DNA of 64,000 nucleotides, from the NCBI GenBank assembly GCA_944472155.2, contig OX235274.1, forward strand, positions 31,556,052 through 31,620,051. The letters run 5' to 3'. A model generated the notes under the pieces. It made no database searches, was not told where the DNA came from, and saw only the letters and a program-made list of their open reading frames with translations. The stretch's first letter is position 1. Every line of letters starts with the position of its first letter. Shown piece after piece: positions 1 to 11,430 of this stretch. A program made the translations under genes and the position numbers. The DNA comes from Trichobilharzia szidati (taxonomy: Eukaryota; Platyhelminthes; Trematoda; Strigeidida; Schistosomatidae).

Positions 1-19
1 AGGAATTTGGTTAGGTTCA

Positions 20-475
20 GGAGTTCATCATGAACTGACATCGGTTACACGACCATTGGAAAACCCAGGAGTACTGGACAGACAGCTGTTTTGTCATAGT
101 TCAGGACTCTTCATCAGTACGCACTCAATGAGGTTTCAACCCAGAACCTTCTGACCATATTCAGGTAGGTAGTTACCTAGATCCTAGTGGGGATTCGTGA
201 CCAGTGGAGTACAGTACGTCGGGTGTAAAGAAAAATACTCACCAGAGATGAAATTCGCTAGCGGTTGCGCCATATCATGAATTGCTGGAAGTTGGAATTC
301 ATGAAGTGGCCATGGAATCGGGTTAATTCCAGTGGCTTAATGGCCTATTAACTCGCTATCCTTGTAGCCAGAAGGTCTCGAACTAGGAAAAAACGACTGT
401 CTATTACTCCCAAGTTTTCAAATGGTCATCTAAATGATGTCGGTTCATGATGAAATCCTAAAGGGGAGTACTTTT
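20..475. mobile_element. H-family HHR-SINE inverted pair
   Basis: Two copies of the most abundant short repeat in the window, head to head: about 20-165 on the minus strand and about 166-475 on the plus strand. The minus copy keeps the hammerhead-like motif (71-120): stem II GTC/GAC, then ACAGCTGTC. The plus copy keeps the 5' body (GTGACCAGTGG, then GCGGTTGCGCC) and the A-box-like segment CCAGTGGCTTAATGG, but has lost the B box and the first half of the hammerhead motif by an internal deletion near 380. H elements look like tRNA-derived SINEs of about 400 bp with no coding capacity. Confidence 0.75.
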
Positions 476-569
476 ATCTTCTCTTCATTATATTTAAAGC
501 ACACCTTTAATCACTCTCTACCATCTTCGACACTTCTGTGGACGATTTACATCAAATGTCACTTAAACC

Positions 570-1280
570 AGTGGATCATTAGGGGAAAACCAACAAGCTG
601 AAAGAAGTGGCTGGTACAGAAGACAGGACATCATATAAAAGTAGAGAAGAGAGGTGATGAAGATATTCAGCCAAAAATAACAACAAATACTAGTCACCAT
701 CAGCAGGATAAATCTGAAGGAAGTCACTTTCTTCACTTATCTAGTCAACATCGCCTCAACTACAGGTGGCACAGACTGGGAATCTACTGAACTCATTGCA
801 AGGAGCAATATTTCCAGCTAAAACATCAAATTAGTTCTTCTGTACGGTTCAGGCACTTAGCGCGAAAGTCACTAAAAGCATTTTCAACAAGTTGAAAACG
901 TTTTGAGAACAGCTGCCCACTTCGTTCTATACTGAACATCAGATGACCAGAAAAAATTGGCGACAAGGAATTCTGACACCGAATGGACCAACAAGCTATC
1001 GCATAACAAATTCGAGGAGATGAGTGATGAGATGAATGAGACACACGCTGAGGAGAGCGCCGAATGATATCATGTGTTAGACAGGCCTCCGAGTGGGAAC
1101 GGGAGACTTCGGCGTAACTGCGGTGGTGATATGGAGGAGATCTTATGAGGAAGGGATGAAAGCTTATAGGCAATGGTGAAGCAAGCTAAACAGGACTACA
1201 GAGAACAGAATGAAATAAAAGTGTGCTGTTGAAGATCATTGTTCCACTTGTAACACCAGGGAATAATAATACACTGCAAG
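570..1280 (+). mobile_element. R1 non-LTR retrotransposon, 3' fragment
   Basis: Degraded 3' third of an RTE-like LINE (R1). Recognisable blocks in order are the segment after the RT catalytic site (GGAAGTCACTTTCTTCACTT, equivalent to the LKEVTSFTYLGS region of better copies), CAGATGACCAGAAAAAATTG (region RWPEKI), a GGAACGGGAGACTTCGGCG block (arginine-rich C terminus) and a tail ending GGGAATAATAATAC. Frames are broken throughout, so it is non-coding. The 115-residue minus-strand open frame across 826-1173 is a shadow. Confidence 0.7.
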
Positions 1281-1289
1281 AATCTTTGA

Positions 1290-1914
1290 CGCTGCTGATG
1301 TATGATATATCGCATAAGCTTTTTAAAGAGGGGTAACTATTTTATTTTTGTTGAAGTAGCACGTGAAAACGGTTTGAACAGAAATAATTTTTACCAAAAA
1401 AATGTGAAACTTGTCACCTGGATTGCAGGGAAATATCAATTTTGTTAAGTGACATGTTTGCCTTGTCGGACTTAGATATTTTGTGTATGTTAAGAGCAGG
1501 ACATAATATTTGTTGAAAAGTTCCTGGTATAAGGAAAGATAAGTAATCAGGTGCTGATGTTCTCTACTGCGAATGCTTATTGTTTTATGCTTCTCGATTT
1601 GTGTTTATTATGAAGACTTCTCCACCGATCTGCAGAAACAAAGATGACCACACTTTAAACGATTCTCCCAGTCTATTCTACCACCTTTTGCATTAAGCTT
1701 TTTCTAGACTTCTACAATAATTTGGTAGCAAATCCATCTTCATTCGTCTTTTGTTGATCTAGGATCCCTCATTTCAAAATATACTTTATGCTTATTCTGT
1801 GCCTGTTACTCTCATGAACAATATTCTTCTTTCAAAGTGCTTGTAGTTAGTTATTAATACTCATAATCATTTCTGAGCGATACTCATCACTCAGTGTTAC
1901 CACATTACGTAAAG
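1290..1914. other. AT-rich sequence, nothing recognised
   Basis: No open frame with family features, no tRNA-like boxes and no obvious similarity to the other repeats of the window. It ends at the left target-site copy of PLE A. Confidence 0.5.
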
Positions 1915-4144
1915 TTACTTAACTAAATTTAAAACAATTAGTCTCTTTTATAAATTTTGATAGCGTTATTAGAAGACGGAGATTATCTCAAAACTCCTGA
2001 TAAGTATGTGACAAATCTGTCATCGGTGGAACTTTTATTACATGAAGGGGAGGTGCTATCACTTGATTTCAATTTTTCTATCCCATTAAACAATATTTCG
2101 GACTTAGCAATTGATTCTCAGTTTGAAAATTTGTATGATCAGTTGAGTTCTCTAACTCCTTCCTCGACAGATGACCAAAGTTGGTTGAAAGTTAAATTTG
2201 TAGATGTGTAGCACATCAATTCCGTAATTCAATTCGGAAACAAAAAAGCATTTTAACGCCAACTCATTTTAAAGCTCTAAAGGAATTGCGTAACAGATCC
2301 GATTTATTTATTTTGAAACCTGACAAAGGATCTGGTGTAGTTGTAATGGATAGAAGCGATTACAAAACAAAAATGTTATCCATCCTTAATGACAATAGCA
2401 AATTCATAGCCGATGTTCCTTCGGATGATATCAGAAAATTGGAAGGAAAAGTAACTTCTCATTTGTTAAAACTTCGTGTCATGGACGTTATCGATAAACA
2501 GGAGTTTAATTCCTTAAAACCCATGGGATCTGACTTTCCAAACCTCTATGGATTACCTAAAATTCATAAGGTTGATAATCCATTACGTCCAATTCTTTCA
2601 ATGTGTAACTCTCCTACACATAAATTAGCAAAATGGTTAGCTGAAATTTTAAGTCCAGTACGCAATGAATTATGTAAGTTTACTTTGAAAGATACATTTG
2701 AACTTGTTGACTGTCTTGTAGATATGAACATAAACGATAAGAAAATGTATTCATTTGATGTTAATTCTTTGTTTACTAATGTACCATTGATTAAGACTGT
2801 TGATATTCTTTGTGACTATATATCTTCTAGTTGTTTTTCATTCCCTTTTCCTTTAACTTATTTGAAAGATTTATTACTATTATGTACTGACAAGGTCCAT
2901 TTCACGTGTGAAGGTGAACATTTTCGACAAGTGGATGACGTTGCGATGGGGAGTCCATTAGGACCTTTGTTAGCGGACGTTTACCCGTCTTATGTTGAAA
3001 GCTTATCCTTTGATTTAATTTCTAAATTGCCTTTCTATAAGAGATATGCAGATGATATCATTTTGATATGCGATGATCATGAAGATGCGAGTCATCTTTT
3101 AGACAAACTTAACTCTGTACAGAATCATATTAGTCTTACATGCGAGGAAGAAAGTCGCAACCAGCTTGCATTTTTAGACATACATCTGAGTTGAAGAGAT
3201 GATGGCTCAATAAGATGGTCTGTCTACAGAAAGCCCACTTGGACAGAGGCTTGTTGAAATATCTATTTAAGAGGATTCAACGTATTTGTACGGCTGATGT
3301 TATAGACAAAGAAAACGAAATATTGATGGATACTCTTGTTGAAAACGGATATCCTTTGAAATTTTTAAACAGGTGTAGAAGTCAACTAGCCTCTAAACCT
3401 ACAATCCATACCGTCCCTAAGAAAAAGGTTTTCATCAAATTACCATATAATAGGGAAATAAACAGTAGGATTTGGGGACAAAGGTTGAATTCGATCATCC
3501 GTAGAACCTACTATGCAGCCCAGCTTGTAATTGTGGAAAAAGCTAAAAATATGCTTCACTGCAAACCTCAAAAGTGCACAAGTGATTATATCACATCCCA
3601 TACAATTTACCAATTTTCGTGTGTGCGTGGACATACATACATAGGGAGGAGTAATCGCGCTTTGCACGTGAGGGTGGGAGAGCATACCCTAAAAATGGTT
3701 AGAAAAGCAGATGGATTGTGACAAGCCAATAGATGCAGGTGTCAGACTACCAACTTCGTCTATAGCTAAACATTTAATCGAGATGAACCATAAGGTTGAT
3801 GTTAACTCAGCCTTTAAGGTCATCAATAAAAACGGTCAAGGGCGCTTATTGAAATACGCTGAGGCTATAGTGATTCATAAACTTAAGCCCCCCTTGTGTA
3901 TTCAAAAACAGTTTGTTATTACTCTTAACCTACCTTGGTAATCCTTATTTGATTGGATTACCAAACGTTTGTGTTAATTATTCTTAATTCTTTTTTTGTC
4001 ACTTTGTTTAATTTAACTTTTCCCTATATATTGACTTGACAAGGAAATGTGTGATCAGATTGTTCGAAATGTATAGCGCAAATACATCACATTTTTCAGA
4101 TAATCTCCGTCTTCTAATAACGTTATCAAAATTTACTTAACTAA
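1915..4144 (+). mobile_element. PLE A insertion with TSDs
   Basis: Penelope-like retroelement insertion. A 12 bp direct repeat TTACTTAACTAA flanks it (1915-1926 and 4133-4144). The 3' end, 4098-4134, is present inverted near the 5' end (1952-1988) with one mismatch in 37 bp. A 25 bp spacer lies between the left TSD and the inverted arm. Between the arms lie RT and GIY-YIG coding blocks in three shifted frames and an AT-rich 3' UTR (3942-4097). PLEs are known to carry inverted or tandem terminal repeats, so this fits the family. The copy cannot encode a full protein. Confidence 0.9.
1957..3941 (+). pseudogene. PLE A reverse transcriptase/GIY-YIG polyprotein, frameshifted
   Basis: Four open pieces in succession: 1957-2211 (N-terminal region), 2223-3194 (RT), 3215-3721 (thumb, connector and endonuclease) and 3711-3941 (C terminus). 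RT hallmarks are ILKPDKGSGVVVMDRSDY, YGLPKIHK, FDVNSLFTNVP, MGSPLGPLLADVY and the catalytic RYADD box (YADD at about residues 254-257 of the RT piece). The endonuclease piece carries IYQFSC, then TYIGRS and a conserved Arg and Glu (VRVGEH), the GIY-YIG pattern of Penelope-type PLEs. The first shift, near 2210, looks like loss of one base after KFVDV. Others are near 3195-3215 and 3711. Upstream of 2286 the frame stays open back to at least 2223, so 2286 is not a real start. Most other PLE relics here are shorter. Confidence 0.92.
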
Positions 4145-4700
4145 GCTTCGCGCCTTATTCATTATTTTCTCCTGATAAGTTATTTTTTATGTTCTGTTTC
4201 CAGATGATAAGTACAACTGACCTTTAGTTGGTATTTCCGTGACTTTTTAGAACACTATATAGCTGTGCAGCTTTGAAGTGAAGTTACTAAAAGTATATTA
4301 TTTACTAACTTAAGTCTTTTTAGTTTACATTCGACCTCGCACGTGTTGTATTTTTATAAGTCGAGGGTAAATAACACCAACTGGTGAGTTTAATCTACCA
4401 TTATATCAACTTGCGTCCATAGCAACACACATTTATCATATTCCACAAAACCATACCAAGTTACATGAACGAAATGGTTTCATATTTTCTTCATGTCTGA
4501 GTTAATGATTGCAACCTTGATCTTTCCTTTATGGGAACCATTTGCTGAGGAATTGAACTCCATACCTCTTTATCCAGTGTTTTGTAATAGTAAGACATAA
4601 AAAATGTCAGAATTTTTTGACAAATTCCCAACAGCTACTTAACTTTTGAAAAGTATTCGAAATGTAAAGAACACAAAATGACTACGTTCCCATCGGCTTA
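4145..4700. other. AT-rich sequence, nothing recognised
   Basis: No supported gene or repeat. A weak resemblance to PLE 3' UTR sequence occurs around 4255-4310 but is too degraded to assign. Confidence 0.4.
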
Positions 4701-4869
4701 TACAAATCACACAAAATATACCCAGCTATTTATGAGATAAAACACAGTTTTTCTTCGGTAAAGAAATATATATTTTGAATGAATTCATTTTCAAACTGTA
4801 TAGTCGCATTTATCCTAAGGGAAAAGGCACTAACTGGCACCAAAAATTTCTCAGTACAAAGGTAAATGT

Positions 4870-5160
4870 TATTCAATCTCTGTGTTCCAGTATTCGGATA
4901 CAGTCGATGAAGAACTGGAAAACCTTCGTACAACATTCTTGAATATTGGATATCCTAGAAGGCTTATTGAACGAAATATGAAGACAGAACTTGTTCCTAG
5001 CGAAATCCTAATGCCAAAGAAGACACTATTACCAAAGTTTTTAAAGGTCGTCTATCTAAATGCATTAAAAGCAATTTTTATGCCTCTGATTTACACTTGA
5101 TATTCCACAATGCGTGAAGGGCAAACTACTGCTTATGTCCACCTCTATGTGCATCTAATG
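4870..5160 (+). pseudogene. PLE connector fragment
   Basis: The frame 4882-5100 reads DTVDEELENLRTTFLNIGYP, then IERNMKTELVPSE and PKKTL. This matches the short-helix connector between the RT thumb and the GIY-YIG domain seen at 3300-3430 in PLE A (KENEILMDTLVENGYP) and at 35335-35450. No RT core or GIY-YIG motif is left here. The start used by the open frame is not meaningful. Confidence 0.65.
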
Positions 5161-5339
5161 TTTCTCTCTGTATCTAGAGGTACCCAACTTTGGGATTTAG
5201 TGCGCTGCTCTTTATCTTGGTCATAGTAATGTTCTTTTCTTCATGTATGTTTTATTTTGTAGCTTGAATTCATTCCACTTTGCTTTATCTTCGCCTTCTT
5301 TATTGTTATCATCGTTGCAATTTGCACAAATCTCTGTCA

Positions 5340-5465
5340 AGGCAAGAAATTTGAACGAGGTCAACTCTTCTACTTATTTGGACAGCATCTTTTCAACAAT
5401 AGGCTGTGGCACATATGAGGATGTCGAAGGCAGCCAAGATCGGAAAAGTAAGACTGAGCATTATT
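5340..5465 (+). mobile_element. R1 LINE fragment, distal segment out of order
   Basis: Encodes a decayed version of the LKEVTSFTYLGS...GGTDEDVKSRIGKAR region, which normally lies after the RT catalytic box. Here it precedes the RT core that begins at about 5466, and the same region appears again in its proper place at 5940-6040. It is therefore a separate older fragment or a rearranged 5' end. Confidence 0.6.
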
Positions 5466-6600
5466 ACTTGGAAATGTGGAAACTACTCGAGTACTATGGC
5501 GTACCCCAAATATTCATCAACCTCATTCAACAGCTGTACAACAACGGCACATGTCAAGTAATCCACAACGGAAAACTCAGAGAGGCTTTTGGAGTAAACA
5601 CAGGAGTCAGACAAGGGTGCTTGTTATCACCAATGATATTCCTAATTGTGGTGGACTGGATTATGCGTCAGACAGTGGGAAACGAGAAGACAGGGATATC
5701 CTGGACCGACCGACGTGAAGAACCTAGAAGACCTGGATTTCGCGGATGACTTATGTTTGATGTCACACAAAATCGAAGACTTACAAGCGAAAACCGACAA
5801 ACTGGTCGAAGAAGCAGCCAGATAAGACAGGACTCCAGGTGAACATAGCCAAGACGGAGGTTATGAAAATAACCAACCAACAACAACAACAATAACAGCA
5901 GCAACATCCAGTGCCAATCACCATCAACGGGAGGGATTTGAAGGAGGTTACTTCATTCACTTATCTAGGGAGCATTGTCTCAACTAAAGGAGGAACGGAC
6001 GAGGATGTCAAATCGAGAATCGGGAAGGCGAGAAACACATTCATCAACCTGAAACCAATCTGGAAATCTTCGTCACTCAGCAACACTTAACAACAAAATT
6101 CGGATTTTCAATACAAACGTGAAGTCGGTTATGCTATACGGATCAGAAACTTGGTGGGTCACAAAGAATATTTCCGACAGCCTGTTGCAGACCTTTATCA
6201 ACAACTGTCTTCGTTCTATACTGAAGATCAGATGGCCGGAAAGAGTCACCAACAAGAAACTATGGGAAGAAACAAAACAAGAACCAATCGCCTAGCAAAT
6301 ATGCAGGAGAAAGTGGAGATGGATTGGACACTCACTGGCTGAGGAGGCCGCTGGGTGACATCGCGCGTCAGGCCAACGCTCGAGTGGAACCCGAAAGGGA
6401 AGCGGCGAGTGGTTCGTCGGTGCAAGGGTGACATGGAGGAGATCGTGTGAAGAGGAGTTGAAACAGTATGGACTAACATGGATGCTGGTGAAAAGTACAG
6501 CGGAAGACAGAAGCAAGTGGAGGCGTGCAGTTGAAGCCCTATGCTTCACGCAAAAACCAAGGGAATAATATACTAATAATAATAATGTCACTTTAAATTC
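5466..6600 (+). pseudogene. R1 LINE RT to 3' tail
   Basis: Plus-strand RTE-like LINE, 5' truncated inside the RT. It opens at WKLLEYYGVP, then IQQLYNNGTCQVIHNGKL, TGVRQGCLLSPMIFLIVVDW (here without the extra Ala found in other R1 copies) and, after a frameshift near 5715, EDLDFADDL with the catalytic FADD (about 5730-5750). Next come a CAA/ACA-rich glutamine stretch (5878-5910), TSFTYLGSIVS (from about 5948), the RWPERV segment (6230-6250) and a C-terminal arginine/tryptophan-rich region. The 3' end is CCAAGGGAATAATATACTAATAATAATAATG, split here as CCAAGGGAATAAT then (AAT)n. Several stops make it non-functional. Confidence 0.88.
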
Positions 6601-7019
6601 TTTAACAGCACCTGAATTACTTTAAAAATATTAATACCGACTCACTTGTTTACTAATTTTTCGAGAAAAAAACTTTGTAATTCATCCACTTCAACTCTAC
6701 CCGCTTAAGCATTCTGTTAATTATCTTAATTCTTATCACATTTATATTGACTGAGCAGTTTTGAGTGCCACTTAATGCCTTTTTTTCCGTAATATAAATA
6801 CGACTGTATAGCTACTTGAAAATGAAGTCGTTTAAAAATAAAATATTTCTTCGCTGAAGAAAAAGTGTGTTTTACTCAAATACATCAGTAATATTTATCA
6901 GCATGTTATTTTTGCTTTCCTTTTAGATTGTCATTTATAACATCACGTAGCTCATAAAATCTGATCTAAATATTTTGATTCAGTAAAAATAATCGAGGCG
7001 AATTTTATTCAATATTTCT

Positions 7020-7225
7020 TTGCTACTCACAAGGTTTTGTAAGTAGTATATTGTATGTTTTTACTGTTTTACAAGGATTCTGAATAGTGGAGTGACAAAT
7101 TAACTGATGAAGAGATGAAACAAAAAATCCTGGTGAAACAATGTAGACACTATAAAAGGAGAAAGAAAATACAAATAATGTGTCCAAATGGTGATTTCGA
7201 TGTGTTTTGTCATTACTGTACATCA
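7020..7225 (+). repeat. Interspersed repeat shared with 29990-30180
   Basis: TTTTGTAAGTAGTATAT, then GGAGTGACAAATTAACTG, AAGAGATGAAA and CAAATGGTGATTTC align in order with 29993-30165. It lies directly upstream of R2 LINE sequence, so it may be part of R2, but I cannot show that from two copies. Confidence 0.5.
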
Positions 7226-7229
7226 TTTG

Positions 7230-7800
7230 CCATATGCTTGACCATGAGTGATGACAGCTAGTGATATCCGTCACGGATTTCCACTGTCCCCACTTTGTTT
7301 AATTTAATCATAGATGTCATAATGGAATTGACCCCGACTTGACTTGTTACCATGGAACGGTCTTGGCGACCTGAACTATGTGGATGATAATATCCTCCTA
7401 TGAGAAGGCGCTGAGAAAATACAGAGTCTTCTGAATATCTTGAGCAGAAATCTTTGGATTTTTTTCATGCCTTTCGCTACTGCCGATTGTAAGAAGATGC
7501 TACAGGACTGGTTTAAATCAATTCCTAGTTTAAATATATGGAATGAAGCAGTAGAGCGTGTTGACCACTTCATTCATTTCGGAGGTTGGATCTGTCCTAA
7601 TGGACTGGTTACAAAGGGATTTGGTCATTAAAAGTGCAAGAACTAAAGAGACTATCTGTCTTTGACTATAGATGTGTACGTCCTACCACTCCTGTCATCC
7701 AGTGCAATATGATCAGCAACACTAAGTTCAGGCAAGGAGGGAAAATCATTCGATAAGGTTGCGAAACTGCAACACACTCTAAGCTATTATCTCTCTCGTT
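7230..7800 (+). pseudogene. R2 non-LTR retrotransposon RT fragment
   Basis: A second LINE type, distinct from R1. TCCGTCACGGATTTCCACTG encodes a decayed VRQGCPLSP motif, followed by a LFNLIIDVIME-like stretch. Next is a CTATGTGGATGAT segment (YADD region: YVDD) and a QSLL motif, then a CRFRYC-like CPFRYCRL segment with KMLQDW, DHFIHFGG (equivalent to the FSYLGS motif) and RLSVFDYRC. Frames shift several times. The 63-residue open frame at 7440-7631 is one in-frame island. It is typical of SR-type LINEs of trematodes; the clade cannot be assigned by eye. Confidence 0.65.
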
Positions 7801-8460
7801 TAGCGACTGTAGCTGACATCAGCTTAAGTTGAAAAACGATGGTCAGATTAAAGCCAGGCATTCGTCCATAAAGTCTCTGAACGTTGGTTTGAGTCAAGTA
7901 TGAAGGTGTAGACTGCTTATTTGGAATCATTGGGATTTTAAAAACCAATGGATTGAAACTGTCGGTTATATGAGTCACCATCATCCTAAATGACTCAGGT
8001 GCATCCACCCTTTGTAATCAAACAGACACAATAAATTCTCATGTTGTTTCTTCATGTCACCACAGTTTCCTTTTCACAATTCTGCTAGCTGTAGTTCTTT
8101 TGAACTTCATCTCTTCCAGTGTGCACTATATGAAGTGTAAATACATGAACTTCTGCACCTCTGTGTATGGTTCTTTGTTGAAACTTAGTTGGTCAGGACG
8201 AATCTAGTACAGAAGTGTGCAGTCATTCGACTGAAATCGGACAGATCACGACTTTAGATGTCTGTCGGTTCGAAATACGTTGCTGTTTGAAAAACTTTGA
8301 AATCCATTTGTGGTAAATAAATTCATTTGGACAATTCTAGGCATACATTTCATTTTAAAGCTCAGGGCAGATTGACTAATATACTTTCTATCACTCTAGG
8401 GTTTCTAACATTACTTAGACTAAGTGGAGACCAAAATGATGGGATTCAAGAAAATTAGTC
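7800..8460. other. No gene recognised
   Basis: Unassigned single-copy-looking sequence. It may include the decayed 3' end of the preceding R2 LINE. There are no tRNA-like boxes and no long open frame with family features. Confidence 0.4.
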
Positions 8461-9190
8461 AGATTTCATGTCTGGATGGGAGTGAATAAGTCAAGTTTTC
8501 ATTCTTCGTTAGGTTCTGGAAAAGAGGTATACTAATTGGCTTCCAACACTTACTGTCTTTATTGACTTGAGGACGAAATTCAATTCCGTTGTTCAAAAGG
8601 TTTCATGGCAGTGTCTGTCTATGAAGGAATCGAAGAAGTAGTCTGTGGCAATACAAGCAGTCTCGTAAGAACTTACAGAGAGTTACTTTTTGAAGTGAAA
8701 AGAATCTGTAATGCTTGTTAAGGATATCGTTCATCACTATTTAACTTAATTAAATACATATAGATGGGTATGAATCTATTTCCCTTCAACCTTACAGGAA
8801 TCGATTTCTCAGCGGGGGGTATCTTTGGAACTCTGAGGATGCAGGCAATCTAATCTTATTACATGAAGGCGATGACAAGATGCAGAGTCTTGTGAATACT
8901 CGTAGCAATAATCTGAACATGTTGGACATGTTATTCACAACTATCACGTGTAGCATGATACTATAGGGCCAGTCTACACCAACTTTTAGTTTATGGATAC
9001 AGGTTGAATGTAACAACAACTTGTATTTTAAAAGGTCTTTTGGCATTTGCCAACTTGCATCTTCTCTGATGTATTTGTGATCTCTAGTTTCCCATCAAAC
9101 AACATGTAGACTTCAGAGTGGTTCAATGCTTGATAATTTACGGATGTGAGACACAGTCACAAATATTAGAAAATACAATAAAAATAATGG
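8460..9190 (+). pseudogene. R2 LINE RT fragment
   Basis: A decayed R2-type RT. TGTCTTTATTGACTTGAGGA encodes VFIDLR, the RT motif A region (F/YxDxxxAFDS). After it come WQCLSMK (usual form WQCLSLKGVP), a degraded palm, then MQSLVN and a KxMLQ-like stretch at 8935-8975. Stops occur about every 20 codons, so it is older than the R1 copies. Confidence 0.55.
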
Positions 9191-10628
9191 CTTTTAATCA
9201 CTGGTTCTTTCCTTTAGTCACTCACTCATTTTAGATATAGCGTGGTGACTGGTCGTAATTAAGTATAACATGGAGTATTGGACATAGAGGACATTTCCAT
9301 AGGCGAATTCATGAACCTTCGTCCCATTAGGTGACCGGGACGCATATTACGCATGGTAAACCTCCTAAGTAGACCAACAATACTATCTGAAGTGAGATTA
9401 AGTCTGGCAAGATTTGAGCGATCAGAACATGGTGCCAGTCTGTGACTCAGTTTGTTGTTTACTTGAGTAAAGTGGGACAGCGTAAACAGTCTGATTGGGA
9501 TCTTTTGGATGTTAAGAATACGTAGGTAAAAGTCGTTCGCAAATCTACAGTTGTATCCACTTTTTGTTATCATCTAGATCCCCAAAATGATCTCCTACCT
9601 TCATTTAACTACACTGTCTGTTAGATCCGTGTTTGTCTATTGTACAACCATTCTATTCTTATGTCCTTAACTGTGCTTTTTAAAATGTATGATGAATTGA
9701 ACTGATGCACTCTGGGCAAAATCCTACGTTTATCCGTCAGTCAATCAGATATAATTTGATAAACAATGCCATAGTTGTGTGACGAAAACTAAGGCAGTGA
9801 AGACGAGAATGTTAATTAGATATTTCGGAAAAGTTTCAGAAAAAACTATAAGAAAGACAGAATTATCCTTTTCGTTAAATATCCAGCTACAAGGAGTGAA
9901 ACCCTTGCTGATTATGATTACCTTTCAGGTTCTATATCAGGTTTCAATGTGTGAATATAGTGTTCTTCATGATATTCAAATCGTTAGACGTTTAACGTTC
10001 CTACATTCTTTTTTAAAAATTGCTTCCTTAGAGTCAATTTCACCAGTTGACTCCATCATTTGGAATAGTAGTCAGATATTGGATGAGGCAGACTATTAGA
10101 GTATCAAGTTTTTCAGAGTAAAGAACCAGGAGGATAAGAAAAAACAAAGTAACTGGGATTAATTTTAAACTTCTCCACCATTAGACATTAATGTCTGTCA
10201 GTTTTTTTTTTAAAATTCTCTTGAAGTCTGTTAAAACTTATCAAATTGTGAGCTAAATAAATTAATCAAACTGGCATCATATTTGTTCTAAAATTCGAAG
10301 TATATAAGCATATTTTTTTTCAAATCATCTTAACCAGGATTACTGAACAGATATGAAGTTGAGTAGCAACGAGGGATAGCATCATTGCGCAAACAGTTTA
10401 AAATCCAAGAAATTATTTCCCTACTAATTCATCTTACTTTTGAAAGATTAATGATGTACTCTCTTGGGTGGAATTCAGTTGCACTAGACTGAATAACAAA
10501 AAAACTTGTATATGTATAAAAACATTAAGGTTTTGAGTGCATTTTCGTATCTAATAAAACTATAGAAGACAAGAAGCTAAAATTTATTTAGGATCGTCTG
10601 AAATAAGAACTTTGAAAGCTTCATGTTT
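9190..10628. other. Unassigned region with two orphan open frames
   Basis: Contains a 104-residue minus-strand frame (9259-9573) and a 106-residue plus-strand frame (9779-10099, beginning at GTG). Neither shows a domain, signal peptide or membrane segment I recognise, neither has an obvious splice or promoter context, and both are within chance expectation for this length. I do not call them genes. The rest is AT-rich without recognised repeats. Confidence 0.4.
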
Positions 10629-10980
10629 GATCATGGATTGATATCAGTTGGATGGATAAGCATTGAAAACTAGGGAGGTGTACTGGACGGCTATTTCTTC
10701 CTAATTTGGGACTCTTCAAGGAATCCAGGATCTTATGGTTACGAGATCAAGATCGTTGATCATTCAGCAACTGAAATGGAATCCAACAGCGTAGGGTTTC
10801 TAACTTCTGCCAGTTTGATCCCCGGCAGGATAATGTCAGTGGATTGATGAAGAGTCCCAAACAAGGACAAAACAGCTAGTTGTCTAATACTCCTTGGTGG
10901 TTTTCACTGCTTCTCTGACTGATAAGAATCCAGGATCAAATTTGGAACCTGTCAAGTCCCTACAAACTAACACTTAAAAT
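10629..10980. mobile_element. H-family HHR-SINE inverted pair
   Basis: Minus-strand copy at about 10629-10790 and plus-strand copy at about 10800-10980. The plus copy carries TTGATGAAGAGTCCC, ACAAGGACAAAACAGC and GTTGTCTAATACTCC at 10846-10893, a diverged form of the hammerhead-like motif. The minus copy has a matching decayed motif (GAGTCCCAAATTAGG when read on the minus strand). Both share the tRNA-like region only in part. Confidence 0.65.
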
Positions 10981-10984
10981 CTTT

Positions 10985-11430
10985 GAAACATGTAGACAAG
11001 TTTTAAGCATTTTGAATTCTATCAGTATGAAAGAAAAGACGTTCAGTGAAGAGTTACTGTCGTCAGCGATATCATTCCCAAGTTGTACAGTCACACATAA
11101 TATAGTAAATTATCTTAGCAACAAAAGGAACATTTCCAAAGATATGTCGTTAGAATTGTAGGTTTTAGATAACAAATTATTTAATATAATAAATGTTGAT
11201 CGGGTAGAAACTGAAATAAGACTAAGTTGAGTGACCTAATATAACTAACGGGAATGAGAGGAATTCAGCTAAAATTGAACGAGAGTCAGGTTAATTTAGC
11301 GCGAGGAAAGAAAATGATACGGTTAAAAAGACAAAAAACAATAAAGGCTACGTATTTGGTGTTAAAACAGATCAGGTTCACTGTAGATTTAGTGACTAAA
11401 CAAACTACTCCTGTATGCAAACTTCAGGAT
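10985..11430. other. AT-rich sequence, nothing recognised
   Basis: It holds a 73-residue lysine-rich open frame (11254-11475) that runs into the antisense of the PLE C endonuclease. I regard that frame as spurious. Confidence 0.4.

Larger units (their letters stand above)
4738..6885 (+). mobile_element. PLE F relic with inverted ends, split by an R1 LINE
   Basis: The segment 4738-4815 (minus strand; AAATGCGACTATACAG then GAAAATGAA then CCGAAGAAAAACTGTGTTTT) recurs on the plus strand at 6785-6880 (AAATACGACTGTATAGC, GAAAATGAAGTCG, GCTGAAGAAAAAGTGTGTTTT). Between them are a PLE connector fragment (4870-5160), an R1 LINE (5340-6600) and an AT-rich stretch resembling the PLE A 3' UTR (6660-6785). 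I infer one PLE with an inverted 3' end, later hit by R1. The same terminal sequence forms the outer arms of the 48.1-49.1 kb foldback element. Boundaries are approximate. Confidence 0.5.

Noticed and set aside
826..1173. 115-residue minus-strand protein
   Set aside because: It is antisense to an R1 LINE fragment; similar antisense frames recur over other R1 copies (6246-6591, 26239-26664, 62865-63110).
9259..10099. Two host genes (104 and 106 residues)
   Set aside because: No family features; one begins with GTG, which is not expected in a eukaryotic nuclear gene; lengths are within chance.
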